Part shown: positions 41,364-49,646 of the stretch, piece after piece
Position numbering within the stretch: position 1 is the stretch's first letter
How the letters are laid out: the number at the start of each line of letters is the position of its first letter
Origin: VRUE01 sp035318745
GTDB lineage: Bacteria > Actinomycetota > Thermoleophilia > Solirubrobacterales > 70-9
Reading direction: 5' to 3'
Assembly: GCA_035318745.1 (NCBI GenBank)
Contig: DATHEA010000030.1
Span: forward strand, 1-64,000
Length of the DNA: 64,000 nt
The notes under the pieces: generated by a model
The model's database searches: none
What the model saw: the letters and a program-made list of their open reading frames with translations, nothing else
Told to the model about the DNA's origin: nothing
Program-made: the position numbers and the translations under genes

Positions 41364-42065
41364 TTACTTCCTGGCTTTGGCTTTCGACTTGCCTTTGGCT
41401 TTCGCTTTGCCAGATGCTTTGGCTTTCCGCTTCGGCAGCTTCCTTGCGGCGCTGTCGGGCACTTCGTAGCCAATCATCGAGACGGACGCCGAGATCGGCT
41501 GCTCTTTCGATTTGGCCAGACGTTTACCGGCTTCGGCGTTGAGCTTCAGTGCCTGCTTGAGCGTGTCGTCGAGCAGCTTCTGCATGGAGGCCCAGGCCTG
41601 CGCATCCAGCATCAGGGGCGTCCAACTCAGGTGCCGATCCTCACGATCGTCGAACGTGCCCTCCTCCATCGCCGCGACAACGTCGTCGACGACTGCCTGG
41701 AACAGATCCGCGCTCATCCCAACCCGAACCGACTCGGGCAGCTCATGCCAGTCCCGATCGGTCAGGTAGGCGCGTGAAGTAGCGCGGTAGTAGTGCTCTA
41801 CCGCGCCACGACGAGGCTCGGTTTTGACCAGGGTGATGACTTTGTAGTCCTTGAGGACTTTGACGTGGTAGCTGACCTGGCTCAGTCCTTCGCCGAGTTC
41901 CTTCGCCAGTTCGTTCGGGCTGGCCATCCGTTCATTGAGGATCGCCAGGATCTCGGCGCGAAGTTCGTGCGCAAGCGATTTGACCAGATCCTGGTTCACG
42001 CCTCTTTTGCTGGCTCTACCTTTTCCTCTTTTACGACTTTTGGCGGTTTTCGTCTTTGCAGGCAT
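41364..42065 (-). CDS. ArsR-like winged-helix regulator with Lys/Ala tail
   Basis: 233 aa from ATG 42065, with GGAGGAG in front. N-terminal basic stretch, then the winged helix AHELRAEILAILNERMASPN, ELAKELGEGLSQVSYHVKVL and VEHYYRATSRAYL. The tail RKLPKRKAKASGKAKAKGKS is histone-H1-like. Paralogous to the regulator at 43118: same HTH pattern, then a central W-E-L-P segment and a shared FDDREDRHLSW/FDARSRHLSR block. Confidence 0.83.
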   Translation of the reverse strand: MPAKTKTAKSRKRGKGRASKRGVNQDLVKSLAHELRAEILAILNERMASPNELAKELGEGLSQVSYHVKVLKDYKVITLVKTEPRRGAVEHYYRATSRAYLTDRDWHELPESVRVGMSADLFQAVVDDVVAAMEEGTFDDREDRHLSWTPLMLDAQAWASMQKLLDDTLKQALKLNAEAGKRLAKSKEQPISASVSMIGYEVPDSAARKLPKRKAKASGKAKAKGKSKAKARK

Positions 42066-42145
42066 AGGGACTCCTCCGATCGTTGCTAGGGGCTTAACCA
42101 CTCCATCGTATTGATCACAAAGGCGGTTTTCCAGCCCAAATGAAG

Positions 42146-42173
42146 ACTATTCGCTTCCTCTTTGCGAAATAGT
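42146..42173. promoter_or_regulatory. Inverted repeat in the 318-nt gap upstream of the wHTH gene
   Basis: ACTATTCGC (42146-42154) and GCGAAATAGT (42164-42173) form an almost perfect inverted repeat about 80 nt upstream of the wHTH start, a reasonable autoregulatory operator. The rest of the gap 42066-42383 holds only the doubtful 19-codon ORF described next. Confidence 0.4.
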
Positions 42174-42265
42174 GGAACTTTCTCCAGTAATCAGCCGGTC
42201 CGCCGGATGCGCTCACGGCGCAGGGAGAAGTCAGAGGAAGTCCGTCCGAGGAGGGGGTGAAGTAG

Positions 42266-42325
42266 ATGAAGATCGCCGCATCAGAGGCAGTTATCCCGAT
42301 GCTTTCCGTTCACAAGTTCGGCTGA
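42266..42325 (+). CDS. Doubtful 19-codon ORF
   Basis: ATG 42266 to TGA 42325 encodes MKIAASEAVIPMLSVHKFG, with GGAGGGGG 9-15 nt upstream. No similarity recognised. It is noted only because the region otherwise has no gene and the E1/RRE-like gene nearby would need a precursor peptide. There is nothing else to support translation. Confidence 0.2.
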   Translation: MKIAASEAVIPMLSVHKFG

Positions 42326-42383
42326 GGGCTCAGGCAGAGCACTGGCTTGGCGGGGCTCGCCCAAATTCGCGGGTGGGCCCCGC

Positions 42384-43112
42384 GTGATTCAGTTCGGGCC
42401 GATGATCGCCAAGCCACAAGACCCGATGCCGGGAGGGGATCGCCTCGAGCAGCTCGCTGTGGAGATCCATCGCTGCCACCGCTGCCCACGACTGGTCGAG
42501 TGGCGCGAGGCCAGCGCAGCAACCCCCCCGCGCCGCTTCCAGGGCGATGAGTACTGGGCACGGCCCGTCTCCGGCTTCGGCGACCCCGGTGCCAGGCTTG
42601 CTCTTGTCGGCCTCGCTCCGGCCGCGCATGGCGCCAACCGCACCGGTCGCATGTTCACCGGCGACCGCTCCGGCGACTGGCTCTACGCCGCGCTGCACCG
42701 CGCCGGCTACGCGAGCCAGCCCACGTCGATCCGGCGTGAGGACGGCCTCCAATTACTCGACGCCTACGTCACCGCGGTCGTTCGCTGCGCGCCCCCCGCC
42801 AACCGGCCAACACCGACCGAGCGCGACAACTGCCTTCCCTACCTGACGCGGGAGCTCGAGCTGCTGGTCAATTGCCGGACCATTGTCGCCCTGGGCGGTT
42901 TCGCCTGGGACGGGGCGCTGCGGGCTCTGAGCGACCTGGGAGCCGAGACACCCCGGCCAAAGCCCCGCTTCGGTCACGGCACCGAGGCCGAAGTCGGTGA
43001 CTGGAAGCTGATCGGCTGCTACCACCCCAGCCAGCAGAACACCTTCACCGGCCGCCTCACCGAGTCGATGCTGGACGAGATTCTCACCCGGGCCCGCGAG
43101 CTGAGCGGCTGA
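42384..43112 (+). CDS. udgB: Family 5 uracil-DNA glycosylase (UdgB)
   Basis: About 242 aa (GTG 42384; ATG 42402 is also possible). Cysteines for the [4Fe-4S] cluster are seen in HRCHRCPRLVEW. Motif A is LVGLAPAAHGANRTGRMFTG with GDRSGDWLY, the polar-residue-free version typical of UDGb. Motif B is CYHPSQQNTFTGRLT. Removes uracil and other deaminated bases from DNA. It lies convergent to the second wHTH gene, 5 nt apart. Confidence 0.92.
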   Translation: MIQFGPMIAKPQDPMPGGDRLEQLAVEIHRCHRCPRLVEWREASAATPPRRFQGDEYWARPVSGFGDPGARLALVGLAPAAHGANRTGRMFTGDRSGDWLYAALHRAGYASQPTSIRREDGLQLLDAYVTAVVRCAPPANRPTPTERDNCLPYLTRELELLVNCRTIVALGGFAWDGALRALSDLGAETPRPKPRFGHGTEAEVGDWKLIGCYHPSQQNTFTGRLTESMLDEILTRARELSG

Positions 43113-43117
43113 CAGCC

Positions 43118-43744
43118 CTACAGCGCGTCCGTTCGCCCGACCTCACGCCGGGAGATGCCCGCGATCGTCTCGAAGGAAGCCAGCACGACCGATACCGGGA
43201 TTCCCGGCTCCGAAGATGTCTCGCGACGCTTCGTGGACCGCTCCTGGATCGCCTGAATCCGGTCGAGGACAGTCCGCATGGCCCGCATCAATTCCCTCCA
43301 TCCTCGCTCGTCGACCGATAGCCAGGTTCGGCTCAGGTGCCTGCTGCGCGCATCGAAGGAACCGGCGTCGAGCGCGTCGACCACCTCTTCGATGACCTGT
43401 CTGAGCATGTCGGCGCTGAAGGTCGACCGGATCGGCGCCGGGATCTTCATCCAGTCGAAGTCGTCGAAATGGAGAACCGGCACACAGGGCTCGTAGAAAT
43501 GCTCGTCGAAGCCACGGCGCGGCACCGTCCGCACCAACCGGATCAGATTTCGCCGCTTGAGTTCCCGGAAGTGGTAGCTGACTTCGGAAACCTCGAGATC
43601 GAGTTCGTCGGAAATCTCCGTTGGACTGGCGATGCCCCGTTCGCAGACTGTCACCCAGACGTGACCGCGCAGCGGGTGAGTAAAGGCTTTGGCCACTGTC
43701 GGATCGATGACCTGTTTGAGTTTTTTCCCATGCAAGCTGGCCAT
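43118..43744 (-). CDS. ArsR-like winged-helix regulator, paralogue
   Basis: 208 aa. HTH: THPLRGHVWVTVCERGIASP, TEISDELDLEVSEVSYHFRE, then a wing with RRGFDEHFYEPC. Resembles the 41364 gene through its whole length apart from the Lys-rich tail. It diverges from the E1-like gene over a 194-nt region with an inverted repeat. Confidence 0.82.
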   Translation of the reverse strand: MASLHGKKLKQVIDPTVAKAFTHPLRGHVWVTVCERGIASPTEISDELDLEVSEVSYHFRELKRRNLIRLVRTVPRRGFDEHFYEPCVPVLHFDDFDWMKIPAPIRSTFSADMLRQVIEEVVDALDAGSFDARSRHLSRTWLSVDERGWRELMRAMRTVLDRIQAIQERSTKRRETSSEPGIPVSVVLASFETIAGISRREVGRTDAL

Positions 43745-43798
43745 AACGACCTCCCGTCCCTATTGCCGTGTGGTTTCCGGTGGTGACGTCAGCCTAGT

Positions 43799-43839
43799 AC
43801 CGGTTGCGGACTTCAACCGGTTCTCAACTTCTATTGACA
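43799..43839. promoter_or_regulatory. Inverted repeat and -35 box between wHTH and E1-like genes
   Basis: ACCGGTT (43799-43805) and AACCGGT (43815-43821) with 9-nt spacer lie directly upstream of a consensus TTGACA (43834-43839) reading towards the E1-like gene. No clear -10 is visible 17 nt on. Plausible operator for the divergent regulator. Confidence 0.4.
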
Positions 43840-43937
43840 GCGCTCGCCAGCGAGCAAATCGGCGTCACCGTTTTTGCTGAAACCCATTAAAGCAATCACG
43901 CGGTCCCAAGCGGGACATCGACGGGAAGGCGGGAAAT

Positions 43938-45050
43938 ATGACGAGACCGAGGATCAAGCGCACGACCGAGCAGATCGAAACGCCAGGCGGCGATCTCTAC
44001 CTGCTGAGGCCCAGCGCCGGAGCCGATATCCAGATCGAGAATCCCGACGCAGAGGGACGACAACTGCTCGCCGCCCTCGACGGAAGTCTCACGCGCGATG
44101 AGCTGGAGGGGCGCTTCGGCGAGGAAGCAGTCAGCGACCTGCTTGCGCAGCTGGAGGAGCTGGGCCTGGTCGAGGACGCCGCGGACGACGACCTGATCCC
44201 GGCCGCAACGACCGAGCGGTTCGATCGCCAGATTCGCTACTTCGCCGACATCACCACCGGGCCGACCCCTTCCCAATGCCAGGCGCGACTCGAGAGCGCC
44301 CGCATCGTCGTCCTCGGAGTGGGCGGCCTCGGCGGCTGGTCCGCCCTCTCCCTGGCCTGTTGCGGGGTGGGTGAGATGCTGCTCATAGACGGCGACCGGG
44401 TCGAGGAGAGCAACCTCAACCGGCAGGTCCTCTACAGCGAGGCCGACATCGGCCGGCTCAAGGTCGAGGTCGCCGCGGAGCGACTCGGCGCCTTCAACTC
44501 GCGCATGCGCCTGGACACGATCCCCGAGCGTGTGGACGGCGAGCAGTCGGTGGCAGCCGTGATCGAGGGCTATGACCTGGTGATCGATGCGGCGGACTGG
44601 CCGGCGCACGAAATCGAGCAGTGGGTCAATGCCGCCTGCTTCGCGGCGGAGATTCCCTACATCACGATGAGCCACTTCCCGCCTATCGCCAGGGTCGGTC
44701 CGTTCTACGTGCCCGGGGTCACCGGCTGCTTCGCCTGCCAGGTGGCGGCCTACCGGCGCAGCTACCCGATGTTCGACATCGCGATCGAGCAGCGCCGCGC
44801 CAAACCGTCGCCGGCGGCGACGCTGGGGCCGGCCTGCGGCCTGATCGGCGGCCAGGTCGGGCTCGACATCATGCATCACCTGACCGGCCTGGCCGAGCCC
44901 TCGACCCAGGGCGTCGGCCACATCTACGACCTGCGCACGATGGAGGTCGAACGCGAGCCGGTGGTGCCGGAGCCGGACTGTCCCGTCTGCGGCCATCTGC
45001 CGACCGCGGTGCCACGCGGTGAGGGCGAGACGAAGGCGGGCCGCAAGTAA
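43938..45050 (+). CDS. E1-like (ThiF/MoeB/MccB) enzyme with RRE-like N-terminal domain
   Basis: 370 aa, ATG 43938 with GGAAGGCGGG upstream. Residues 1-90 resemble a PqqD/RRE-like peptide-binding winged helix (GGDLYLLRPSAGADIQIENP and LTRDELEGRFGEEAVSDLLA). The rest is an adenylating domain with VLGVGGLGGWSALSLACCGV, DGDRVEESNLNRQVLYSEAD and a CxxC...CxxC zinc pair (GCFACQ, CPVCGH). Such fusions occur in RiPP biosynthesis (MccB, TOMM cyclodehydratase partners). No precursor peptide or YcaO gene is visible. A stand-alone sulfur-transfer role is also possible. Confidence 0.83.
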   Translation: MTRPRIKRTTEQIETPGGDLYLLRPSAGADIQIENPDAEGRQLLAALDGSLTRDELEGRFGEEAVSDLLAQLEELGLVEDAADDDLIPAATTERFDRQIRYFADITTGPTPSQCQARLESARIVVLGVGGLGGWSALSLACCGVGEMLLIDGDRVEESNLNRQVLYSEADIGRLKVEVAAERLGAFNSRMRLDTIPERVDGEQSVAAVIEGYDLVIDAADWPAHEIEQWVNAACFAAEIPYITMSHFPPIARVGPFYVPGVTGCFACQVAAYRRSYPMFDIAIEQRRAKPSPAATLGPACGLIGGQVGLDIMHHLTGLAEPSTQGVGHIYDLRTMEVEREPVVPEPDCPVCGHLPTAVPRGEGETKAGRK

Positions 45051-45117
45051 GGCTGGGGCCGCTGCTGAACAAAGGCCCGGCGCGACGCAACCGCGATACC
45101 TAGAATGACCCGAGCGC

Positions 45118-45190
45118 GCCGGCGTAGCTCAGTTGGTAGAGCACTTCATTCGTAATGAAGGGGTCCCCGGTTCAAGTCCGGGCGTCGGCT
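45118..45190 (+). tRNA. tRNA-Thr (CGT)
   Basis: Acceptor GCCGGCG pairs with CGTCGGC (one G-U). Anticodon stem CTTCA/TGAAG, loop TTCGTAA, anticodon CGT. T-arm GGTTCAAGTCC. The discriminator is T and CCA is not encoded. Confidence 0.97.
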
Positions 45191-45625
45191 CTAGAAAGCC
45201 CAGCAAATGGCCATATTTAGCGGCTTGGCTCGCCGAAGCGGACCTCGCACCCAGCCGCCGAGGCGACTGGGGGATGGAAAGAAGATTACCCAGAACGCCC
45301 GGTCGGATCAATCCCAGAGTGCCAGTGACGCTCGCCTACCGCCCGAGCCCAAGCACACGACCGAGTCTATGCGTCGGCGCGACGCGGAGATCTCGACCCA
45401 GCTTGCGTTGGACCTCGCGCAGCAGCCCAACTAGGCCTCTCGTCTCGCGCCCTCTGCATCTCGCGAGGGCTCACGCCGAATGCTTTGTCGCGATCCTTGA
45501 CGCCGTGCTCCTGTCGTAGACGAGGTCGAAGAACAGCTCCAGCGGGGTGACCGCCCGCGCAACTTCTCGTGGGCGCCCTACTGAAGACGGCTCGCGGCTC
45601 AAAGTCCGCAAAGGATGCCGAGAAG
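45191..45625. other. 435-nt region without a convincing gene
   Basis: Several open frames cross this stretch on both strands, but all have biased, non-repetitive composition without recognisable domains, and one is antisense to the tRNA. The only recognisable piece is the LtrA-like fragment at 45513-45585. The region looks like decayed coding sequence. Confidence 0.5.
45513..45585 (-). pseudogene. Remnant of a LtrA (low temperature requirement) family gene
   Basis: The minus-strand frame reads VARAVTPLELFFDLVYD. VTPLELFFDLV is the highly conserved N-terminal signature of LtrA membrane proteins. It has no start codon in front and breaks off after VYD, where the first transmembrane helix should follow. 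Only about 24 codons remain. Confidence 0.6.
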
Positions 45626-46318
45626 CTAGGACAGCGGCGTGCCGGCGAGGCTGGCGACCTTCCAGTCGCTGTCTTCGTTCGCCATGGGCATCGCGAGAAC
45701 GGTGCCGTCGATGCCGGTGTAGATGAGGAAGGCCTGTTCGCCTTCGATTCGCAGCGAGCCGACGTTTGCCTGAGCCGCTTCGGCCTTCATCGAGTCCTTG
45801 GCAGCCGGGTTGGTCAGCTTTTCGAGGATCCCGGCGCAGCTCTTGTCTCCGATCTGCTTGGCCTGCGCGGCGAGTTTTTCGAAGGAATCGACGACGGCGT
45901 TCGACATGTAGCTGCATGCGGTGGCCCAGTCTCCCTCAGCCCGGGCATCGAGAAAGTTGTGTAGGGCGACGGCGGCTGCGTCGAGCTCAGGAGCATCGGC
46001 CTCCTCGCCGAATTCCTGCACGCTGTTGTCGCCCCCCTTCACCTTGAACTGCTCGGAGCCACCGCCGGAATCCTTGTGCTGCTTGGGGACGAAGTTGCTC
46101 GAGCCCTCTCCTTCGCCACCGGGCTTCTCCTCCCCACCTTCCTTCTTCGACGCGCCGTTCGACGAAGCGCCAACGCTCGAATTGCCCACGGCCTGTTCCC
46201 GCGCGGCAGCCTCCCCCACCGTCGAGCTGGAGTCATCTCCGCCTCCGCAGGCGGCCAAGCTCACGGCGAGCAGCAGCGCGGCAACAGCCACGATCAGCCT
46301 CTTCGGTGTCCCCCTCAC
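45626..46318 (-). CDS. Lipoprotein with Gly/Ser/Glu linker and SnoaL-like domain
   Basis: 230 aa. Lipobox VSLAACGGG. Residues 25-100 form a low-complexity Gly/Ser/Lys/Glu linker. The C-terminal domain has ALHNFLDARAEGDWATACSY, then a conserved-looking DKSCAGILEKL. The same TACSY...C..IL.KL pattern occurs in the lipoprotein at 49105, so they are paralogues. Function unknown. Confidence 0.8.
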   Translation of the reverse strand: MRGTPKRLIVAVAALLLAVSLAACGGGDDSSSTVGEAAAREQAVGNSSVGASSNGASKKEGGEEKPGGEGEGSSNFVPKQHKDSGGGSEQFKVKGGDNSVQEFGEEADAPELDAAAVALHNFLDARAEGDWATACSYMSNAVVDSFEKLAAQAKQIGDKSCAGILEKLTNPAAKDSMKAEAAQANVGSLRIEGEQAFLIYTGIDGTVLAMPMANEDSDWKVASLAGTPLS

Positions 46319-46353
46319 GACACCGATTCTAGGGAATCCCTCGCTCTACGCCT

Positions 46354-46442
46354 CTACGCGCAGGCAATGCGTTCGCCCTCCGCCTGCCGGAGATAGGGGC
46401 CGAGAACGAACTCGACGAGGTGCGGCGCCAGATCGGGAGGCG
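46354..46442 (-). pseudogene. C-terminal remnant of a TetR family gene
   Basis: About 29 codons after an in-frame TGA read SPPDLAPHLVEFVLGPYLRQ and continue to a TAG. This matches the C-terminal ends of the TetR proteins at 30824 and 31525 (FFPELAEFALTPYLG, LLPELTEFMMAPYLG). The rest of the gene is absent. The remnant abuts the C17 tract. Confidence 0.65.
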
Positions 46443-46446
46443 ATCA

Positions 46447-46490
46447 GCGCGGGCCGCCCCCCCCCCCCCCCCCAGATGGGCGGCCCGCGC
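46447..46490. repeat. C17 homopolymer inside a perfect 13-nt inverted repeat
   Basis: GCGCGGGCCGCCC (46447-46459) pairs with GGGCGGCCCGCGC (46478-46490). The loop is taken up by the rest of a run of 17 C (46457-46473) plus AGAT. The tract length may be unreliable in the assembly, or it may be truly variable by slippage. Confidence 0.75.
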
Positions 46491-46539
46491 GGACACCTAT
46501 GCCGATCTCGAACTGAAACCGGTCAATTTCGCCGAAACG

Positions 46540-47790
46540 TCAACTCTTCGTAACGAACACCGGTTTCGGCGACGTCACGTTGAAGGTACTGGTAAGGGTC
46601 GCAGTAAACCCACAATAGTAGCCGGGTTTGTCGATATTCAAGCTCACTTCTTTTGCGGTGATCAGCGCGGGATTACCGCCTTCGAGGAGAGTCGGAGAAC
46701 CGCTTTTGAGCGTATAGCTGCAATTACCAGGACTGCCTTCGCCACAGTTGGTTTTCCAGCCTGCTCCCGGAGCTTCCCACAATCCATCCCTGCCCGCGCT
46801 CCAGTTGATCGTGCCTGCGGAGCCTGAAACTGCGGATAAAGAGCATCCGAGTGTTTCACCAGAACTAGCGGAAACAGTGCATCCGCTCTGTTCGAATGAC
46901 GTGGCCGAGATCGGCAGTGGTTCGCCGCTCGCGGCGGTAGTTTCGGCAGAGAGAGTCGCGTGGGTACAGGCAATTTTTGCGATAGCCCCGCCCGTAGCAT
47001 TGATGGTCAGCGCACTCGTTTCCGCTTTGATTGCGGTCCCTTTCGGGTAGAGTTGACCTGCTGGGCATTTACCTTCGGATATTTTGCAGAGCGCCGTCGG
47101 GCCCGATAGCGATTCCGTCGGTTTGGCAGGGTATACCGGTTTGGGGGAGGCGACCGAGTACGTTCCGGTAAACGACGCGCCTTTTTCCAGGCATGGGCTC
47201 CCCGACCCGCTCATCGACTCCGAGGAGGCGACGATCGTGGCTGGGCTGCCGCCGCTCACGTCCAGTGAGGGAGCGAAGCTGAGGGTGCAATCTATCGGGA
47301 AAAAGCCAGTGCATTTGAATTTCCAGCCAGGGTTGCCTTTGCCCCCGCTTCCGATTGCCAGCGTCCCGTTGGTCCCGGACGTCCAAGACAGAGACCCGGA
47401 ATAGGGCGCGCTTTCCACTGCGGTTGCCGTGCAGGCAATGGTATATCCAGATTCAGGGAGGACTAATTTGCATCCTCCAAGGGTCCAAGCCGAGACGGAA
47501 ACTGGCAGCGGTTCGCCAGATCCGCTGACGGTTTTCCCTTCCAGCGCCGATTCGGTACATTCGAAATTGGCTTTGATGCCACCATATGCTTTGCCTTCGA
47601 CCTTGGCAGTGCTCGAGCTCGCTTTGAGTTCGGTGCCCCCGGGATACGTGTTTGCGGCGGTGCAATATGGGTTGTTTGCCGTCGATTTGCACAGTGCCGT
47701 TGCCGACGCGAGGGCCGAACCGGCCCCGAGCGACGCGGTCAAGGCCAGCGCCGCGATGGCGGCCAAGCCGATCATCTTTGCGATCTTCAC
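46540..47790 (-). CDS. Secreted Cys-rich protein with internal duplication
   Basis: 416 aa. Signal peptide 1-30. Two homologous halves of about 190 residues follow. Each has TALCK near its start, then a short Cys segment, YPxGT, an alternating A/T/K strand, SGEPLPVS or SGEPLPIS, and paired cysteines (GGCKL, QSGCTV). Each half ends with SPKPVYP or SPKPVFV. Likely a disulfide-bonded beta-rich surface protein. Function unknown. Confidence 0.78.
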   Translation of the reverse strand: MKIAKMIGLAAIAALALTASLGAGSALASATALCKSTANNPYCTAANTYPGGTELKASSSTAKVEGKAYGGIKANFECTESALEGKTVSGSGEPLPVSVSAWTLGGCKLVLPESGYTIACTATAVESAPYSGSLSWTSGTNGTLAIGSGGKGNPGWKFKCTGFFPIDCTLSFAPSLDVSGGSPATIVASSESMSGSGSPCLEKGASFTGTYSVASPKPVYPAKPTESLSGPTALCKISEGKCPAGQLYPKGTAIKAETSALTINATGGAIAKIACTHATLSAETTAASGEPLPISATSFEQSGCTVSASSGETLGCSLSAVSGSAGTINWSAGRDGLWEAPGAGWKTNCGEGSPGNCSYTLKSGSPTLLEGGNPALITAKEVSLNIDKPGYYCGFTATLTSTFNVTSPKPVFVTKS

Positions 47791-47937
47791 TTCTGCCTCC
47801 CTCTCCCGGCGACATCGAGGGCCACCGGGCTTGACTAGTGGTATGCCTAGTTCAGTTGAGCCTCACGGATGGGAGACGGGCGTAGTCTTTTCAATATGAC
47901 ACTGAAAAGCTGCAGAGCTTTCCAATTTGTCAATTAA

Positions 47938-49098
47938 TTACCCGCCGAGGGCGTCGAGGCGCAACGCCGCCTCCAGCTCGATCCTGCACATGCCGAGAGG
48001 ACGACCCAGTCTTTCCTCGACTGCGCTCAGCCGCTTTGTGATCGTCGGCCGGCTCGTTCCCAGGGCGGCGGCGGCCGAGGAGATATGAAAGCCCGAGGCA
48101 AAGTAAGCACGCAGCGTCTGGCGCAGCATCTCACCTCCGTCGCGCTCCTGTTCCAGCGGCGCCAGGTAGAGCTCGTGCAGCGAGGTGGAAAGGAGATCGT
48201 CTTGGAGGATCGAGGCAGTCATCGCGACGTCGGCATAGCGGATGCGATTGCAGGGGCTGCGCAGGGCAATCGGCAGAGCCGCCCTCGCCTGGCGGTGGGT
48301 GAGGCGCCAGCCGGCGAGGCCCTGGCCGGGCTCGCCAAGCGCCAGCGTGACCCCCGCGGGCCAGCTCGTGGAGACTTGTCGTTCGAGGTCGTCGGGGCCG
48401 AGCCCCCGCCGCCCGCCGAGCCAGGCCCAGAGCGCACCCTCGCCACGACGTTCGACCGCCAGAAGGCGGCGGTCGAGGTCCCCGGCCAGAGCCCGGACCG
48501 CCTCCCCCGCCCCCGGGCCGACAGCGATCGCGCCGAGATGGTGTGCCCCGAAGTCGTACTGCAGGCCCGAGGTGTCGAGCAGCTCACCGGCGAGGAGCCT
48601 TTTCACTCTCTCGGCACGGCGCTCCTCGGCGGAATCGAGTCGCCCCTTCGCTTCCCGGGTGTACTCCTCGGTGACGGCGGCGATGAGGCGGTCGAAGAGG
48701 GCCGCCAGGGCTCGCAGCGCGTGCTGCAGCGCGGAGCTTTGCAGCAGGTCTCCGTCGGTGGCCTCGCGCATGACGAAGTCGCCGAGCAGGGTGTAGCCGG
48801 CGAAGTAGCGACGCAGCACAGTTTCCAGGCTGACACCGTTGCGGGCCGCCATGCGCGCTTGGACGAGCAGCGTCGCCGGTGGCGGCGGCGAGCGCTCCTC
48901 ACCGTGCTCGATCGCGGCAAAGCCGTGGTCAAGCGCCGCGGAAACCGCCGCGCGCAGTCCCTCGACGTACTCGGGGCCAAAGGTCTCGGTGGGATCGGAT
49001 ACTCCATAGACACGGGCCACCGCCGCCTGCTCGATCTCAGGGCGGCGCTCAAGCAGGCGGGCATGCAGTTCGGAGCGGGCGTCGATCGACCGGCGCAC
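47938..49098 (-). CDS. PucR/CdaR-type transcriptional regulator
   Basis: 386 aa. Sensor-like N-terminal two-thirds (RsbRD/GGDEF-like fold regions with ARNGVSLETVLRRYFAGYTL). The C-terminal PucR helix-turn-helix is LRQTLRAYFASGFHISSAAA followed by ALGTSRPTITKRLSAVEERL. It is 6 nt downstream of the lipoprotein gene and could be the last gene of the surface-protein operon, perhaps regulating it. Confidence 0.85.
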   Translation of the reverse strand: MRRSIDARSELHARLLERRPEIEQAAVARVYGVSDPTETFGPEYVEGLRAAVSAALDHGFAAIEHGEERSPPPPATLLVQARMAARNGVSLETVLRRYFAGYTLLGDFVMREATDGDLLQSSALQHALRALAALFDRLIAAVTEEYTREAKGRLDSAEERRAERVKRLLAGELLDTSGLQYDFGAHHLGAIAVGPGAGEAVRALAGDLDRRLLAVERRGEGALWAWLGGRRGLGPDDLERQVSTSWPAGVTLALGEPGQGLAGWRLTHRQARAALPIALRSPCNRIRYADVAMTASILQDDLLSTSLHELYLAPLEQERDGGEMLRQTLRAYFASGFHISSAAAALGTSRPTITKRLSAVEERLGRPLGMCRIELEAALRLDALGG

Positions 49099-49104
49099 CG
49101 ACGA

Positions 49105-49644
49105 CTATTGCCCGTGCGTAGCAGCGAAGGGGACGAGGACGGACGAGGCAACAGTTACCGCCTTCCACTCCTCACCTTCTCGGACCATAGTTTGTTGGTA
49201 AAGCTCGGCGCCCGGGGCATGGAAGACGACGAACGCACGGCCGCCTTCCACTCTGACCTTGGTGACCTGACCGCTCGCCAGCGCGCTGGCGAGCGCCGCC
49301 ACTGTCGGAGCGAGCAGCTTGGGCAGAATCGCGGTGCAACCCATTGCCCTCGGGGATTCGGAGGTGAGCCGGCTCAGGGAGCCCTGCACGGTGGCGGATA
49401 GGTAGGAGCAGGCCGTGCGGTAGTCCTCCTCGGCGAGGGCGTTCAGGTAGCCCTCGAAGGCGCTGAGGATCGCTTCCTTCTCCGACCCCGTCGCCTCGGC
49501 GCCGAATTCTTCGATGCTTGCTTCACCGCCCTTGCGCGCTTCGCTCGAGGTCATGTTGCTCTCCCTGCTCCCCCCGCCGCAGCCGCCCGCGAAGAGCGCC
49601 AACCCCACCAGGGCAAGAGCCGCCGCTCCCCAAGCGCCTCGCAT
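49105..49644 (-). CDS. Lipoprotein, paralogue of 45626
   Basis: 179 aa. Lipobox GLALFAGGC. Domain with AFEGYLNALAEEDYRTACSY and MGCTAILPKLLAPTVAALAS, matching the 45626 protein. Two nt downstream of the repeat-rich surface protein gene. Confidence 0.8.
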   Translation of the reverse strand: MRGAWGAAALALVGLALFAGGCGGGSRESNMTSSEARKGGEASIEEFGAEATGSEKEAILSAFEGYLNALAEEDYRTACSYLSATVQGSLSRLTSESPRAMGCTAILPKLLAPTVAALASALASGQVTKVRVEGGRAFVVFHAPGAELYQQTMVREGEEWKAVTVASSVLVPFAATHGQ

Positions 49645-49646
49645 CC

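Noticed and set aside
43770..43880. 36-codon ORF ending in RRHRFC, considered as a RiPP precursor for the E1-like enzyme
   Set aside because: No Shine-Dalgarno, lies over the divergent promoter region and contains an operator-like repeat; no core-peptide features.
45129..45311. Minus-strand ORF ending GLEPGTPSLRMKCSTN
   Set aside because: Antisense of tRNA-Thr; a classic misannotated protein.
45207..45434. 75-codon ORF after tRNA-Thr
   Set aside because: Composition of a random GC-rich frame, no domain, no clear ribosome-binding site.
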